The notes below the pieces were generated by a model. That model was not told the origin of the DNA, ran no database searches, and worked only from the letters and a program-made list of their open reading frames with translations. Positions 55,860-64,000 of a stretch of DNA of 64,000 nt are shown piece by piece. The stretch spans positions 2,170,001 to 2,234,000 of the forward strand of contig NZ_CP071060.1 in assembly GCF_017161445.1 (NCBI RefSeq). The letters run 5' to 3'. How positions within the stretch are numbered: the stretch's first letter is position 1; the number at the start of each line of letters is the position of its first letter. This stretch comes from Niveibacterium microcysteis. Its GTDB lineage: Bacteria; Pseudomonadota; Gammaproteobacteria; Burkholderiales; Rhodocyclaceae. Both the position numbers and the translations under genes were made by a program.

Positions 55860-58502
55860 ATGAAGCGTTTCCATCCTTGGCCCACTGTGGCCATGACCGC
55901 CGTTGCAGCGGCGCTGCTTGCGTCGTGCGGCGACAACAGCGATCTTCCGTGCTGCGATCCACCTCCGCCTGCGCAACTGTTGCATGTGGCCTCGCCTGAA
56001 TGGCAGGACCAGATCGTCTACTTCGTGATGACCGATCGCTTCAACGACGGCGACCCGAGTAACAACGACCAGGGCGCCGGTGAGTTTGATCCGGCTGACG
56101 GCGCGAAGTACAGCGGTGGTGATCTCCGCGGCGTAGAAGCCAAGATCGACTACATCAAGGGCCTGGGGGCAACGGCGGTGTGGGTGACCCCGCCGGTGGC
56201 GAACCAGTGGTGGGATCCGCTCAACAACTACGGCGGCTACCACGGTTACTGGGCCAGCAACTTCATGGAAGTCGACAAGCACATGGGGACGTTGGCCGAT
56301 TACAAGAGCCTGTCGTCTTCATTGCACAAGTCGGGCATGTACCTGATTCAGGACGTTGTGCTGAACCACACCGGCAATTTCTTCAGCTATCGGGGTGGCT
56401 ACGACGCGGCAGACCCGACCAAATTTCTTGTGATGAACACCGCGTCCAAACCCGGCGCCGCGCCAACGCAGTCGCCTTTTGATCTGAACGATCCGCGCAA
56501 CGCCGACCACGTGAAGGCGGGCATCTACCACTGGACGCCCAGCATCAGCGACTTCCAGGACGCGACGCAGGAGAAGAACTATCAACTCTCCGACCTCGAC
56601 GACCTGAACACCGAGAACCCTGCGGTGCGCGACGCGCTGCGCAAGAGTTACGCGTACTGGATCAAGGAGGTGGGTGTCGACGGATTCCGCATCGACACTG
56701 CGTTCTACGTACCCCCCGACACCTTCAAGGACTTCCTGTACTCGACCGACACGACCAACCCCGGCATCGTCGCTGCCGCCAAGGCAACGGGCCGCGAGAA
56801 CTTCCTCTCCTTCGGCGAGGGGTTCGCATCCGATCGTGCCTATGAAGACACGAAGGCGAAGAAGATCGACAGCTACATGACCGATCCGGCCACCGGCGAG
56901 ACGATCCTGCCGGGCATGATCAACTTCCCGCTCTACACGTCGGCAGGCGATGTGTTTGCGCGTGGTCGCCCGACTGCGGAACTCGGCTACCGCATACGCG
57001 ACGTGATGACCACGCACAAGCGGCCCCACCTGATGCCGAGCTTCCTCGACAACCATGATGTGGATCGATTCCTCGCAGGGGGTTCAGAGGCCGGGCTCAA
57101 GCAGAACCTGTTGATGATGATGACGCTGCCTGGCATCCCGGTGATTTACTACGGCACCGAGCAAGCCTTCAAGGAACAGCGCGCCGCGATGTTCAAGGCG
57201 GGCTACAAGTCGGGTGGGAAGGACAACTTCGACACTACCGCCCCGCTGTACCAGTACATCGCGCAAGTCAGTGCGCTGCGCAAGGCGAACAAGGTGTTTT
57301 CGCGCGGTACGCCGACGGTGCTGAAGGAGAACGGCGCTGCCGCTGGCGTGTTCGCCTACAAGATGAGCTGGAACGGCACGACCGCCTTTGTGGTGTTCAA
57401 CACCGCCGACGGCGAAACCTTGCTCGACAACCTTGAAACCGGGCTTGCGGCTCACGCCGTGCTGAAGCCGCTGTTTGCAGCAAGTGGCACCGCAACGCAG
57501 GCCGTCGCGGACAAGAACGGTCGCCTCTCGATGAAGCTGCCCGCCCGCAGTGCCTACGTCTGGCTTGCGACGGCGGACACAGCGAGTGTGGTGGACCCGA
57601 CCGCCACGATCAGCATGACGGCTCTGAATGACGTGAAAGAGGCGGGTGATTTCATCGTCAGCGGTGTCTCAACCGAACTCACGAACTTCAAGCTGGTGAT
57701 CGACGGCGATGTGGCGCACGCTCAGACCGTTACCCCGGCGGGCGACGGCAGCTGGTCGGCAACGGTGGACACCGCAACGATGATCGACCCGACGATCCGC
57801 CACAGCATCGTCGCCTGGAGCGAAACCTCCGCCGTGCTCTCTAACAGCGGTAGCTTCTTCGTCGATCGTCCGTTCGTGAAGCTTGCCGAGGTGGTGGACC
57901 CGGCCGGTGATGATGTTGGGCCGACGGGCGTCTACAAATACCCAACCAATGATTCCTGGGGCAGCAACCGCCAGCTCGACTTGCGCAAAGTCACGGTATC
58001 CGGCGCTGGTGGGGCGATGCGCATCGACGTGCAGACGAACAAGGTCACAACCGTCTGGAATCCGGCGAACGGCTTTGATCACGTGGCCTTTACGATCTTC
58101 ATCGAAGTGCCCGGAAAGGCGGGCGGTGTGACAGCGATGCCTTTGCAGAACGCTGTGTTGCCAGGCGGGATGAAGTGGCATTACCGCCTTCGTGCGCACG
58201 GGTGGTCGAACGCCATCTTCACTTCAGCGGGCGCAAGTGCCAGTAACGAGGGGACGAACGCCTCGCCCGCCGCCGGCTTGAAGGTGGATACCGCGACGAA
58301 TACGGTCAGCTTCATCCTGCCCGACGCGTCGCTTGGGAAGCTGTCGTCGCTGTCTGGCGTGAAGGTCTACGTGACGACCTGGGACTATGACGGTGGCTAT
58401 CGTGGCTTGTCGCCAACAACCCAGGAATGGGCGTTCTGGGGCGGTAATGGTGCGACTGACCCGCTGGTGATGGACGACACGACGGTGATCAGTTTGCCCT
58501 GA
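55860..58502 (+). CDS. lipoprotein alpha-amylase (GH13) with glucodextranase-like C-terminal domain
   Basis: 880 residues. Lipobox ALLASC (Cys23) anchors it to a membrane, likely the outer membrane. GH13 motifs: VYFVMTDRFNDGD, DVVLNHTG, DGFRIDTAF with the nucleophile Asp near 278, the acid/base Glu in FGEGF near 318, and FLDNHD near 398. After the catalytic barrel and beta domain, residues about 580-680 form Ig-like repeats, and about 680-875 resemble the glucodextranase C-terminal binding module (DPAGDDVGPTGVYKYP). It would cut starch or maltodextrin at the cell surface, feeding MalE-type uptake or sensing. AGAGGAG precedes the ATG, and a perfect terminator follows. Confidence 0.92.
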   Translation: MKRFHPWPTVAMTAVAAALLASCGDNSDLPCCDPPPPAQLLHVASPEWQDQIVYFVMTDRFNDGDPSNNDQGAGEFDPADGAKYSGGDLRGVEAKIDYIKGLGATAVWVTPPVANQWWDPLNNYGGYHGYWASNFMEVDKHMGTLADYKSLSSSLHKSGMYLIQDVVLNHTGNFFSYRGGYDAADPTKFLVMNTASKPGAAPTQSPFDLNDPRNADHVKAGIYHWTPSISDFQDATQEKNYQLSDLDDLNTENPAVRDALRKSYAYWIKEVGVDGFRIDTAFYVPPDTFKDFLYSTDTTNPGIVAAAKATGRENFLSFGEGFASDRAYEDTKAKKIDSYMTDPATGETILPGMINFPLYTSAGDVFARGRPTAELGYRIRDVMTTHKRPHLMPSFLDNHDVDRFLAGGSEAGLKQNLLMMMTLPGIPVIYYGTEQAFKEQRAAMFKAGYKSGGKDNFDTTAPLYQYIAQVSALRKANKVFSRGTPTVLKENGAAAGVFAYKMSWNGTTAFVVFNTADGETLLDNLETGLAAHAVLKPLFAASGTATQAVADKNGRLSMKLPARSAYVWLATADTASVVDPTATISMTALNDVKEAGDFIVSGVSTELTNFKLVIDGDVAHAQTVTPAGDGSWSATVDTATMIDPTIRHSIVAWSETSAVLSNSGSFFVDRPFVKLAEVVDPAGDDVGPTGVYKYPTNDSWGSNRQLDLRKVTVSGAGGAMRIDVQTNKVTTVWNPANGFDHVAFTIFIEVPGKAGGVTAMPLQNAVLPGGMKWHYRLRAHGWSNAIFTSAGASASNEGTNASPAAGLKVDTATNTVSFILPDASLGKLSSLSGVKVYVTTWDYDGGYRGLSPTTQEWAFWGGNGATDPLVMDDTTVISLP

Positions 58503-58529
58503 CTGGTGTCGGTTCTTCTGCTGAAAAAA

Positions 58530-58556
58530 CAGGGCGCCATCGGCGCCCTGTTTTTT
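58530..58556 (+). terminator. Rho-independent terminator of the amylase gene
   Basis: CAGGGCGCC (58530-58538), loop ATC, GGCGCCCTG (58542-58550), then six T. A matching A-run on the other side makes it usable in both directions. Confidence 0.95.
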
Positions 58557-59168
58557 GGCAATTAACGAGAGGTAATTCGGAATTGGTTGGTTTTGCAAAC
58601 GAAACGAATAAGGGTGATTAATACTTTGTGCTTCCTGATTTTGAGTAACAACTGTAGGAATTGATATCCATGCATGACGGATAAATACCTACACGCCAAT
58701 TCAGAAAACGGAAAATGACATATAAATGGGATATGCGCCCATATTTATGGTTTTGGTGTTCATTTGCCGTGCAGTACAAAGTAGCTTTACTAGGCGGAGT
58801 ACGACAAGTAAAGTCATTAAAAACAGTGCTTTATTTGTTCTTCTACTCGCCTTGATGGGTGCCGGATTGCTCAAATTGAATGACGCTCTGTGTCATTTCG
58901 TGGTGCAAAAGCGCGACCGTTCATTCGTCATAAAGTGCCGTTTGTCGCTTCGCAATTAATTCGACAAGCGGCGTTAAATATTCACGCCTAAATCAGAATG
59001 GAGGCGCTCGTTTGAGCTGACGGTTTGCAATTGAAGGCACTTTGCGTGGCGGGTTCGCAAGGTGGTTTCTTTCGATAAACCGTTGGATGGGGCGGTTCGA
59101 TCGCTGCACGGACTTTGCCGCGCACGACGAATCGCAAGGGCGCCGCCTTCATGGAAGGGGCGTAGGCA
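58557..59168. other. AT-rich intergenic stretch
   Basis: From about 58560 to 58980 the base composition drops far below the rest of the window, with many A/T runs and rare codons. It holds one small open frame (58726-58959) and no recognisable mobile element or repeat. From 58980 to 59168 composition returns to normal ahead of the chemosensory operon; I find no copy of the chemoreceptor-type promoter there. Confidence 0.6.
58726..58959 (+). CDS. possible small membrane protein in AT-rich segment
   Basis: 77 codons starting MGYAPIFMVLVFICRAVQSS, with a second hydrophobic stretch NSALFVLLLALMGAGLLKL, so one or two membrane helices. The codon use is unlike the neighbouring genes. No ribosome site is obvious (AAATGG before the ATG) and the frame could be accidental in AT-rich DNA. 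The C-terminal tail is basic. Low confidence as a gene. Confidence 0.3.
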   Translation: MGYAPIFMVLVFICRAVQSSFTRRSTTSKVIKNSALFVLLLALMGAGLLKLNDALCHFVVQKRDRSFVIKCRLSLRN

Positions 59169-61316
59169 ATGCTGAAACTTGGATTGGGCAAATACCGCTC
59201 GATCGTCGTTCTGATCACGCTGTTTCTGGTGTTCGACGTTGGCGTGCTCGGGATGACCTTCGTGATATCCCGCCAGCTGACGGCGGATGCGATCTCGATC
59301 AACCTCGCTGGCCAGCACCGTTATCTGGTGCAAAAGCTCGCCAAGACAGCGCTGCTGATCGATCAGGATGCCACCCAGGGCACCTTTGACAGCAGCGGCC
59401 GATCGAGCCTGAACGAGGTCAAGGACCTCATCGCAACCGCCGATCGCTTCAACGCGATCATCAACACGTTTGATGGCGGCGCGAAGCTACCGGACATGGC
59501 CGAAGAACTGGCGCTGACCCCGAGCCAGGACGAGCAGGCGGCCGCGATGTTCGCCTTGGTGAAGGATCTCTGGGCGCCGATCAACAGCGAAGTGCAGTCG
59601 CTGAATCAGCCAAAGGATGGCCACCGTCCTGATGTCGGCCCGCTATTGCAGGTGCTGATTCCGAACAACTTGAACCTGCTGGCAAGCTCGCATCTGCTGA
59701 CGAGCCGCCTCGAAGCCCTGTCTGCGGCAAAGGCCGCAAGGCTGCGCGCGGTGCAGATGGCCGGCATGGCAGCCGCGTTGATCAACTTCGCCTTCATCCT
59801 CTATAGCTTCCTCGGCCAGTTGCGCAAGAGCGACCAGGCGGTGGAGCGCGCGCAGCGTGAAACCGAAGACATCCTGCGGACCACGCAGGAGGGGCTCTTC
59901 CTGCTCGACCCGGATTTCCGCATGGGGTCGCAAACCTCGCACGCGCTGTCGCGCATCATCGGCGTGGAGGCGAAGGGCGGCGAAAACTTCCTCGATCTGC
60001 TCAAGCCTTTGGTGACACCGAAGACTTACGACACCACCAAGGAGTACATCGAGCTGCTGCTGCGGCACGACGTGAAGGAAAAGCTCGTCGCCAGCCTCAA
60101 CCCGCTCGACTGCATTGAAATCAGCGCTGTGAAGCCGAGCGGGGCGGTGGAGTCGCGCTTCCTGCAGATCCGCTTCAACCGGGTGCTGCAGGGCAACAAG
60201 GTCACGCACCTGCTGGTTACGGTCAACGACATTACTCGCCGCGTGAAGCTCGAGCGCGAGCTGAAGGACAGCGAGCGCCGCGTGCAGGATCAGATGGGCA
60301 TGATGGTCAACATCCTCCAGGCTGATCCGCGACAGTTGCAGGACTTCCTGCGTGCTGCGAGCGACGGTCTCAATCAGATCAACGAGGATCTGCGCACCGC
60401 GAGCCCGACGACCGGCGTATCCACGCCGCGGGTCGACGCCATGATGCGCATCGCCCACCGCTTGAAGGGCGACGCCGCGGCGTTGCAGCTGGAAGCGGTG
60501 TCGCAGTCACTGCACGCCTTCGAGAACGTGCTTCAGGAGTTGCGTGTGCTGACTCGCCGCTCCAGTGAAGACTTGCTGCCCGTCGCGGTGCGGGTGAAGG
60601 GGCTGTATGCCGAGATCGCGGCAATCCAGGATGTCATTGCACGCATCGGTCAGGTGCGTGGCGTCGTCAGTGTCGAGCCGCCCAAACCGGCGCATGACCC
60701 CGAACTGGCGGCCCAGGCCTTCGTGCGGCAGTGGCGCGGCTTCGCGCAACAGCTCGCGCAGCGGCATGAAAAGCAAGTCGAGCTGAGTTATCAAGGCCTC
60801 GATATCGAACTGCTCAACCCGCAGTTGCGCGACGCGGTGAATACAACGGTGAATCAGTTCATCCGCAACGCCGTGGTGCACGGGGTCGAGAAACCGGCGG
60901 ATCGCAAGATGCGTGGCAAGTCCGAGGCGGGGCGGCTTTCGGTGTACGTCTCAGACCAAGGCGACGGCACGATCGAGCTGAGCTTCCGTGATGACGGACG
61001 CGGCATCAACCCTGAAAAGATCCGCGCTGCTGCCATCCGCTCCGGGCGCATCGCGGCCGACGCGGCGAAGGCGCTCGATGCGCGCCAGCTGACGCTGATG
61101 ATCTTTGAGCCCGGCCTTTCCACCCGCGATCAGGTGGATGAAGACGCAGGGCGCGGCGTCGGCCTTGATGCCGTGAAAGACCTGATTACCCGGCTCGGCG
61201 GCCGGATCCGCATCGGCACGACCAGTGGTGAGTACTGCCATTTCCGTGTGCAGCTGCCGGTCAAAGTGGAGCCGCGCGACGACCACATTGATGCCCCGAT
61301 CAAGGAGGTGGCCTGA
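59169..61316 (+). CDS. membrane CheA-like histidine kinase with PilJ-type sensor
   Basis: 715 residues. TM1 at about 10-32, then a periplasmic helical PilJ/NarX-like sensor (INLAGQHRYLVQKLAKTALL) and TM2 near 195-216. A PAS-like domain follows (ILRTTQEGLFLLDPDF, about 230-355), then an Hpt-type helix IAHRLKGDAAAL with the likely phospho-His near 430. A CheA-like ATPase domain completes it: NQFIRNAVVHGVEK, DDGRGINPEKI, GRGVGLDAVKD. The protein stops after the ATPase domain, so the CheW-like P5 domain of classical CheA is missing. It overlaps cheY by TGATG. Confidence 0.87.
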   Translation: MLKLGLGKYRSIVVLITLFLVFDVGVLGMTFVISRQLTADAISINLAGQHRYLVQKLAKTALLIDQDATQGTFDSSGRSSLNEVKDLIATADRFNAIINTFDGGAKLPDMAEELALTPSQDEQAAAMFALVKDLWAPINSEVQSLNQPKDGHRPDVGPLLQVLIPNNLNLLASSHLLTSRLEALSAAKAARLRAVQMAGMAAALINFAFILYSFLGQLRKSDQAVERAQRETEDILRTTQEGLFLLDPDFRMGSQTSHALSRIIGVEAKGGENFLDLLKPLVTPKTYDTTKEYIELLLRHDVKEKLVASLNPLDCIEISAVKPSGAVESRFLQIRFNRVLQGNKVTHLLVTVNDITRRVKLERELKDSERRVQDQMGMMVNILQADPRQLQDFLRAASDGLNQINEDLRTASPTTGVSTPRVDAMMRIAHRLKGDAAALQLEAVSQSLHAFENVLQELRVLTRRSSEDLLPVAVRVKGLYAEIAAIQDVIARIGQVRGVVSVEPPKPAHDPELAAQAFVRQWRGFAQQLAQRHEKQVELSYQGLDIELLNPQLRDAVNTTVNQFIRNAVVHGVEKPADRKMRGKSEAGRLSVYVSDQGDGTIELSFRDDGRGINPEKIRAAAIRSGRIAADAAKALDARQLTLMIFEPGLSTRDQVDEDAGRGVGLDAVKDLITRLGGRIRIGTTSGEYCHFRVQLPVKVEPRDDHIDAPIKEVA

Positions 61317-61693
61317 TGGCACTCAAGCTCATGATCGTGGATGACTCGAACATCATCCGCAGCAAGATCACCCGAACGCTCACGCAACACGATATGCAAG
61401 TGGTGGCAACGGCAAGCAACGGCGAGGAAGCCGTCAAGCTGTTCGGTGCCCACAAACCGGATGTCGTGACGATGGATCTGACCATGCCGCGCATGGACGG
61501 GCTGGAGTGCATCCGCGCGTTACGCAAGATCGACCCGGGCATCAGCATCCTTGTGGTCTCAGCGCTGGCGGACAAGGCCACAGCGATCCAGGCCCTAAAG
61601 GAAGGCGCTCAGGGTTTCCTGTGCAAACCGTTCTCCGAAACCGACCTCACCGAGGCGATGGAGGAACTTCTGGGAGAGGACGCTCATGGATGA
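61316..61693 (+). CDS. CheY-like response regulator
   Basis: 125 residues, a lone receiver domain. Acidic pair Asp9-Asp10, phospho-acceptor Asp54 (VVTMDLTMPRMDG), Ser82 and Lys104 (FLCKPFS). It is most likely phosphorylated by the kinase encoded just upstream. No output domain, so it acts through protein contact, for example on a motor or another partner. It overlaps the next gene by 8 bp. Confidence 0.93.
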   Translation: MALKLMIVDDSNIIRSKITRTLTQHDMQVVATASNGEEAVKLFGAHKPDVVTMDLTMPRMDGLECIRALRKIDPGISILVVSALADKATAIQALKEGAQGFLCKPFSETDLTEAMEELLGEDAHG

Positions 61694-62132
61694 GCAACAA
61701 CTGCGTGTCTTCATCGACATCGTGAGCCAGTACTTCGAGCGCCAGACGGGCAAGGCGCCGGAGGTCGGAAGCCCGTATCTGGGCGATGCAAGCGCGCTGC
61801 CGATCTACGACTTTACCGGCGTGATCGGTATCTCCGGCGAGCGCCAGGGCTGCGTGTACGTCACCGCGCATCGCGATCTGTTGCGGCAACTGTTGCTGCA
61901 CGTGGGTGAGGCCGATGTGTCGGATACCAATCTCTGCGATCTCGTTGGCGAGGTGGCCAACACCATTTCGGGCAACGCACGTCGTTACTTCGGGCCGGAT
62001 TTCATGATCTCGGTGCCGGTCGTCGTGTCGGGCAACGCGCGTGCGATCCAGGTGCCGCGCAGCGTCAAGGCCTACATCCTGCCACTGCGGTGGCACAAGT
62101 TTGAGGCGGCACTGGTCGTGAGCCTTCAGTAG
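61686..62132 (+). CDS. cheX: CheX-like CheY-phosphatase
   Basis: 148 residues. The helix DLVGEVANTISGNARRYFG contains the ExxN motif (E-V-A-N) that CheC/CheX/FliY phosphatases use to dephosphorylate CheY. YDFTGVIGISGERQGCVYVTA and VPRSVKAYILPL match CheX. It would switch off the CheY-like protein encoded directly upstream. It is 36 bp ahead of the sbp-like gene. Confidence 0.88.
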   Translation: MDEQQLRVFIDIVSQYFERQTGKAPEVGSPYLGDASALPIYDFTGVIGISGERQGCVYVTAHRDLLRQLLLHVGEADVSDTNLCDLVGEVANTISGNARRYFGPDFMISVPVVVSGNARAIQVPRSVKAYILPLRWHKFEAALVVSLQ

Positions 62133-62168
62133 TTCGGCAACGCGCAGGGTCAAGCCAGGAGACGGAAC

Positions 62169-63203
62169 ATGACAAGCTGGGCAGCAAGAGCAAGGGTGTG
62201 GCAGGTTGGGTTGGTACTGGGGCTTGTGGGTGTGTGCGGCGCGGGCGCAACTGCCCGTGCCGACACCACCCTGATCAACGCTTCGTCGAACATCAATCAG
62301 GAGATGTTCCAGGAGTACAACGCCGCGTTCACGCGCTACTGGCGCGGGAAGACCGGCGAGGCGGTGACGATCAAGCAGACACACGCGCAATCCACCAACC
62401 AGGTCGCGCGGATTCGCAACGGCGAAGAGGCGGATGTGGTGACGCTGGCGGTGTCACTGGATATCGACACAATCGCCGCCGCGGGCCTCATGCCGAGCGA
62501 TTGGCAAGGCCGGCTGGCTAACCACTCGTCGCCCTTCACGTCGACCGTGGTGTTCCTCGTGCGCCGTGGCAATCCGCGCCAGATCAAGGACTGGAACGAC
62601 CTCGTGCGCTGGGGCATCAACGTCGTCACGTCGAATCCCAAGAGCTCCGGCATTGCGCGCTGGGGGCATCTGGCGGCCTATGGCTATGCACTCAAGCAGC
62701 CGGGTGGCAACGATGCGAGCGCGAAGCTCTTCCTCAAGCGCCTGTACGGCAACAACCGCGTACTTGAGTACACCGCGCGTGGCGCCAACAACGCTTTCAC
62801 GAAAAACAAGATCGGTGACGTGATGATCACGTGGGAGAGCGAGGCGCTTCAGCTCGTTGCAGCTGCGCCGGACGACTACGAGATCGTGGTCCCGAGCGTA
62901 TCGATCGTGGCCGAGCCGCCGGTTGCGCTGGTCGACAAGATGGTCGAGAAGCGGGGCACGCGGAAGCTTGCCGACGCCTACCTTAACTACCTGTACTCGC
63001 CCGAGGCGCAAGAGCTGCTGGTGAAGTACTACTACCGGCCCGCAGACGCCGCAATCGCCGAGAAGTACAGCAAACGCTTCAAGCCCCTGAGCCTGTTCCG
63101 GGTGGATGAGGTCTTCGGCAGCTGGCAGCAGGCGTTCAAGACGCACTTCAGCGATGGTGGCGTGCTGGATCAGGTCTACGACCCGTATCGCAATGCGTCG
63201 TAA
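62169..63203 (+). CDS. sbp: sulfate/thiosulfate-type periplasmic binding protein
   Basis: 344 residues with a signal peptide (about 1-31, ending ARA). TLINASSNINQEMFQEYNAAFTRYW, the HAQSTNQVARIRNGEEADVVTLA stretch, NPKSSGIARWGHLAAYGYA and VLEYTARGANNAFTKNKIGDVMITWESEA follow Sbp/CysP. These bind sulfate through backbone NH and Ser/Gly residues. No cysT, cysW or cysA follows in the window; the upstream genes are chemosensory. It may be a sensor ligand carrier here, or part of a transporter encoded past the window edge after pstS. Confidence 0.88.
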   Translation: MTSWAARARVWQVGLVLGLVGVCGAGATARADTTLINASSNINQEMFQEYNAAFTRYWRGKTGEAVTIKQTHAQSTNQVARIRNGEEADVVTLAVSLDIDTIAAAGLMPSDWQGRLANHSSPFTSTVVFLVRRGNPRQIKDWNDLVRWGINVVTSNPKSSGIARWGHLAAYGYALKQPGGNDASAKLFLKRLYGNNRVLEYTARGANNAFTKNKIGDVMITWESEALQLVAAAPDDYEIVVPSVSIVAEPPVALVDKMVEKRGTRKLADAYLNYLYSPEAQELLVKYYYRPADAAIAEKYSKRFKPLSLFRVDEVFGSWQQAFKTHFSDGGVLDQVYDPYRNAS

Positions 63204-63251
63204 GCGCGCGATCGGGCAGGCCGGGTGGAACGGAAACGGAAAGGAACGACA

Positions 63252-64000
63252 ATGAAAACGCTGTTGTGTCGGGCCGTCGCGGCATGCGCGATCGCCGGGG
63301 TTTCGATCATCGTTCAGGCGGCGGAGGTGACGGGGGCCGGCGCATCGTCGCCGCGGCTGGTGTACCTGAAGTGGGCGGAGGCCTACGGCAAGGCAACCGG
63401 CAACACCATTCGCTACCAATCGATCGGTTCTGGCGGCGGCGTGAAGGAAGTGACTTCGAAGAGCGTGGACTTCGGCGCGTCCGATATTCCGCTGACCGAA
63501 TCCGAACTCGACAAACGTGGCCTGGTGCAGTTTCCAGTACTCGTTGGCGCCGCGGTGCCCTTCGTGAACCTGCCCAAAGTGGCGGCCGGCGAACTGCGCC
63601 TGACCGGGCCGCTACTGGCAGACATTTTCCGCGGCCGCCTGACCCGCTGGGACGACCCGCGCATTGCAGACATCAATCCGGGCGTGTCCTTGCCGGCCAT
63701 GTCGATCGTTGTCGTGCGGCGTGACGATGGCGCCGGCGTTTCGTACTTCCTCACGCACTACCTCGCCAAGGTGAGCCCGGAGTGGCGCGACAGCATTGGG
63801 GTGGGCAGCGCCGTGCAGTGGCCCGTTGGCCTTGGGGGTAAGGGTGATGAAGGCGTCGCCAACTTCGTCAGGCGTTTGCCGGGTGCCATTGGCTATGTGG
63901 AGTACGGCTACGCCCGCGCGAACAAACTGGCCCACGTGAGCATGCAGAACCGCAGCGGCGCGTTCGTTGCCCCGGATGAGAAGAGCCTTGCGGCCGCAGC
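63252..64000 (+). CDS. pstS: phosphate-type periplasmic binding protein (cut by window edge)
   Basis: At least 249 residues are visible. Signal peptide about 1-23 (VQA). EVTGAGASSPRLVYLKWAEAYGKATG, YQSIGSGGGVKEV and VDFGASDIPLTESEL are the PstS pattern, including the Ser-Gly-Gly-Gly phosphate loop and Asp-Phe-Gly-Ala-Ser. RRDDGAGVSYFLTHYL and PGAIGYVEYGYA also fit. AAGGA is 7 nt before the ATG. It follows the sbp-like gene by 48 bp; what lies downstream is not seen. Confidence 0.88.
   Translation, partial: MKTLLCRAVAACAIAGVSIIVQAAEVTGAGASSPRLVYLKWAEAYGKATGNTIRYQSIGSGGGVKEVTSKSVDFGASDIPLTESELDKRGLVQFPVLVGAAVPFVNLPKVAAGELRLTGPLLADIFRGRLTRWDDPRIADINPGVSLPAMSIVVVRRDDGAGVSYFLTHYLAKVSPEWRDSIGVGSAVQWPVGLGGKGDEGVANFVRRLPGAIGYVEYGYARANKLAHVSMQNRSGAFVAPDEKSLAAA

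Noticed and set aside
59000..59168. Third copy of the chemoreceptor-type sigma-28-like promoter before the kinase operon
   Set aside because: A TTTCGATAA string is present, but no TCAAGTC or TAAAG element lies at the right distance.

Overview
The window is a high-GC, gene-dense piece of a Gram-negative chromosome. Protein families and gene order (betaproteobacterial-style imuA-imuB-dnaE2, MnmH next to SelD, Crp/Fnr regulators, many chemoreceptors, periplasmic binding proteins with signal peptides) point to a betaproteobacterium. Rhodocyclales is my best guess, but that rests on general resemblance and not on a marker gene. I see no rRNA, tRNA, insertion sequence, prophage or CRISPR array. About 60 protein genes are supported, with very little spacing between them.

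Layout: (1) 1-7 kb: tail of a DUF1993 protein; a chemoreceptor followed directly by an orphan maltose-binding protein; mobA and moaA (molybdenum cofactor); and a second chemoreceptor with a dCache domain. The two chemoreceptor genes share a nearly identical flagellar-type (sigma-28-like) promoter. (2) 7-18 kb: a long minus-strand block. It begins with a Pat/YfiQ-like protein acetyltransferase, an ABM monooxygenase, tag and a YeaD-like epimerase. It continues as a six-gene chain with overlapping start and stop codons (PAP2 phosphatase, flippase-like membrane protein, ArnC-like GT2, two ArnT-like GT39, PAP2) that looks like a lipid-carrier glycosylation or lipid A modification cassette. (3) 18-25.7 kb: methyltransferase, RRM protein, divergent mnmH/selD, divergent tesA/ybbA-like pair, ChrR-like double cupin, an Fnr-like regulator, and a PAS-containing sigma-54 activator whose leader carries a 10-bp periodic repeat. 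(4) 25.8-35 kb: transglutaminase-like protein, phosphonate-type ABC transporter (D-C-E, with a fused permease), lipoprotein, truC, an unknown exported protein, and a dienoyl-CoA isomerase. (5) 35-43 kb: cyclic-nucleotide-domain patatin, then a CRP-like regulator with three neighbouring promoters that share one operator and one exact spacing, driving two GNAT paralogues and small proteins; then a YkgJ protein and a YgiQ radical SAM protein. (6) 43-53 kb: an unrecognised 438-residue protein, Prc protease, a GFA-family protein preceded by a strong LexA box, and the imuA-imuB-dnaE2 mutagenesis cassette. (7) 53-64 kb: membrane protein; folE followed by a BLUF photoreceptor; a lipoprotein alpha-amylase; a short AT-rich anomaly; and a chemosensory operon (membrane CheA-like kinase, CheY, CheX) running straight into sulfate- and phosphate-type binding proteins.

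Two themes recur. First, sensory proteins sit with solute-binding proteins that have no transporter beside them (MCP-MalE; kinase-CheY-CheX-Sbp-PstS), which suggests binding-protein-mediated sensing. Second, promoter organisation is legible in several places: shared sigma-28-like sites, a three-promoter CRP-like regulon, an SOS box and a phased repeat. All functional assignments come from reading motifs by eye; no database search was run.
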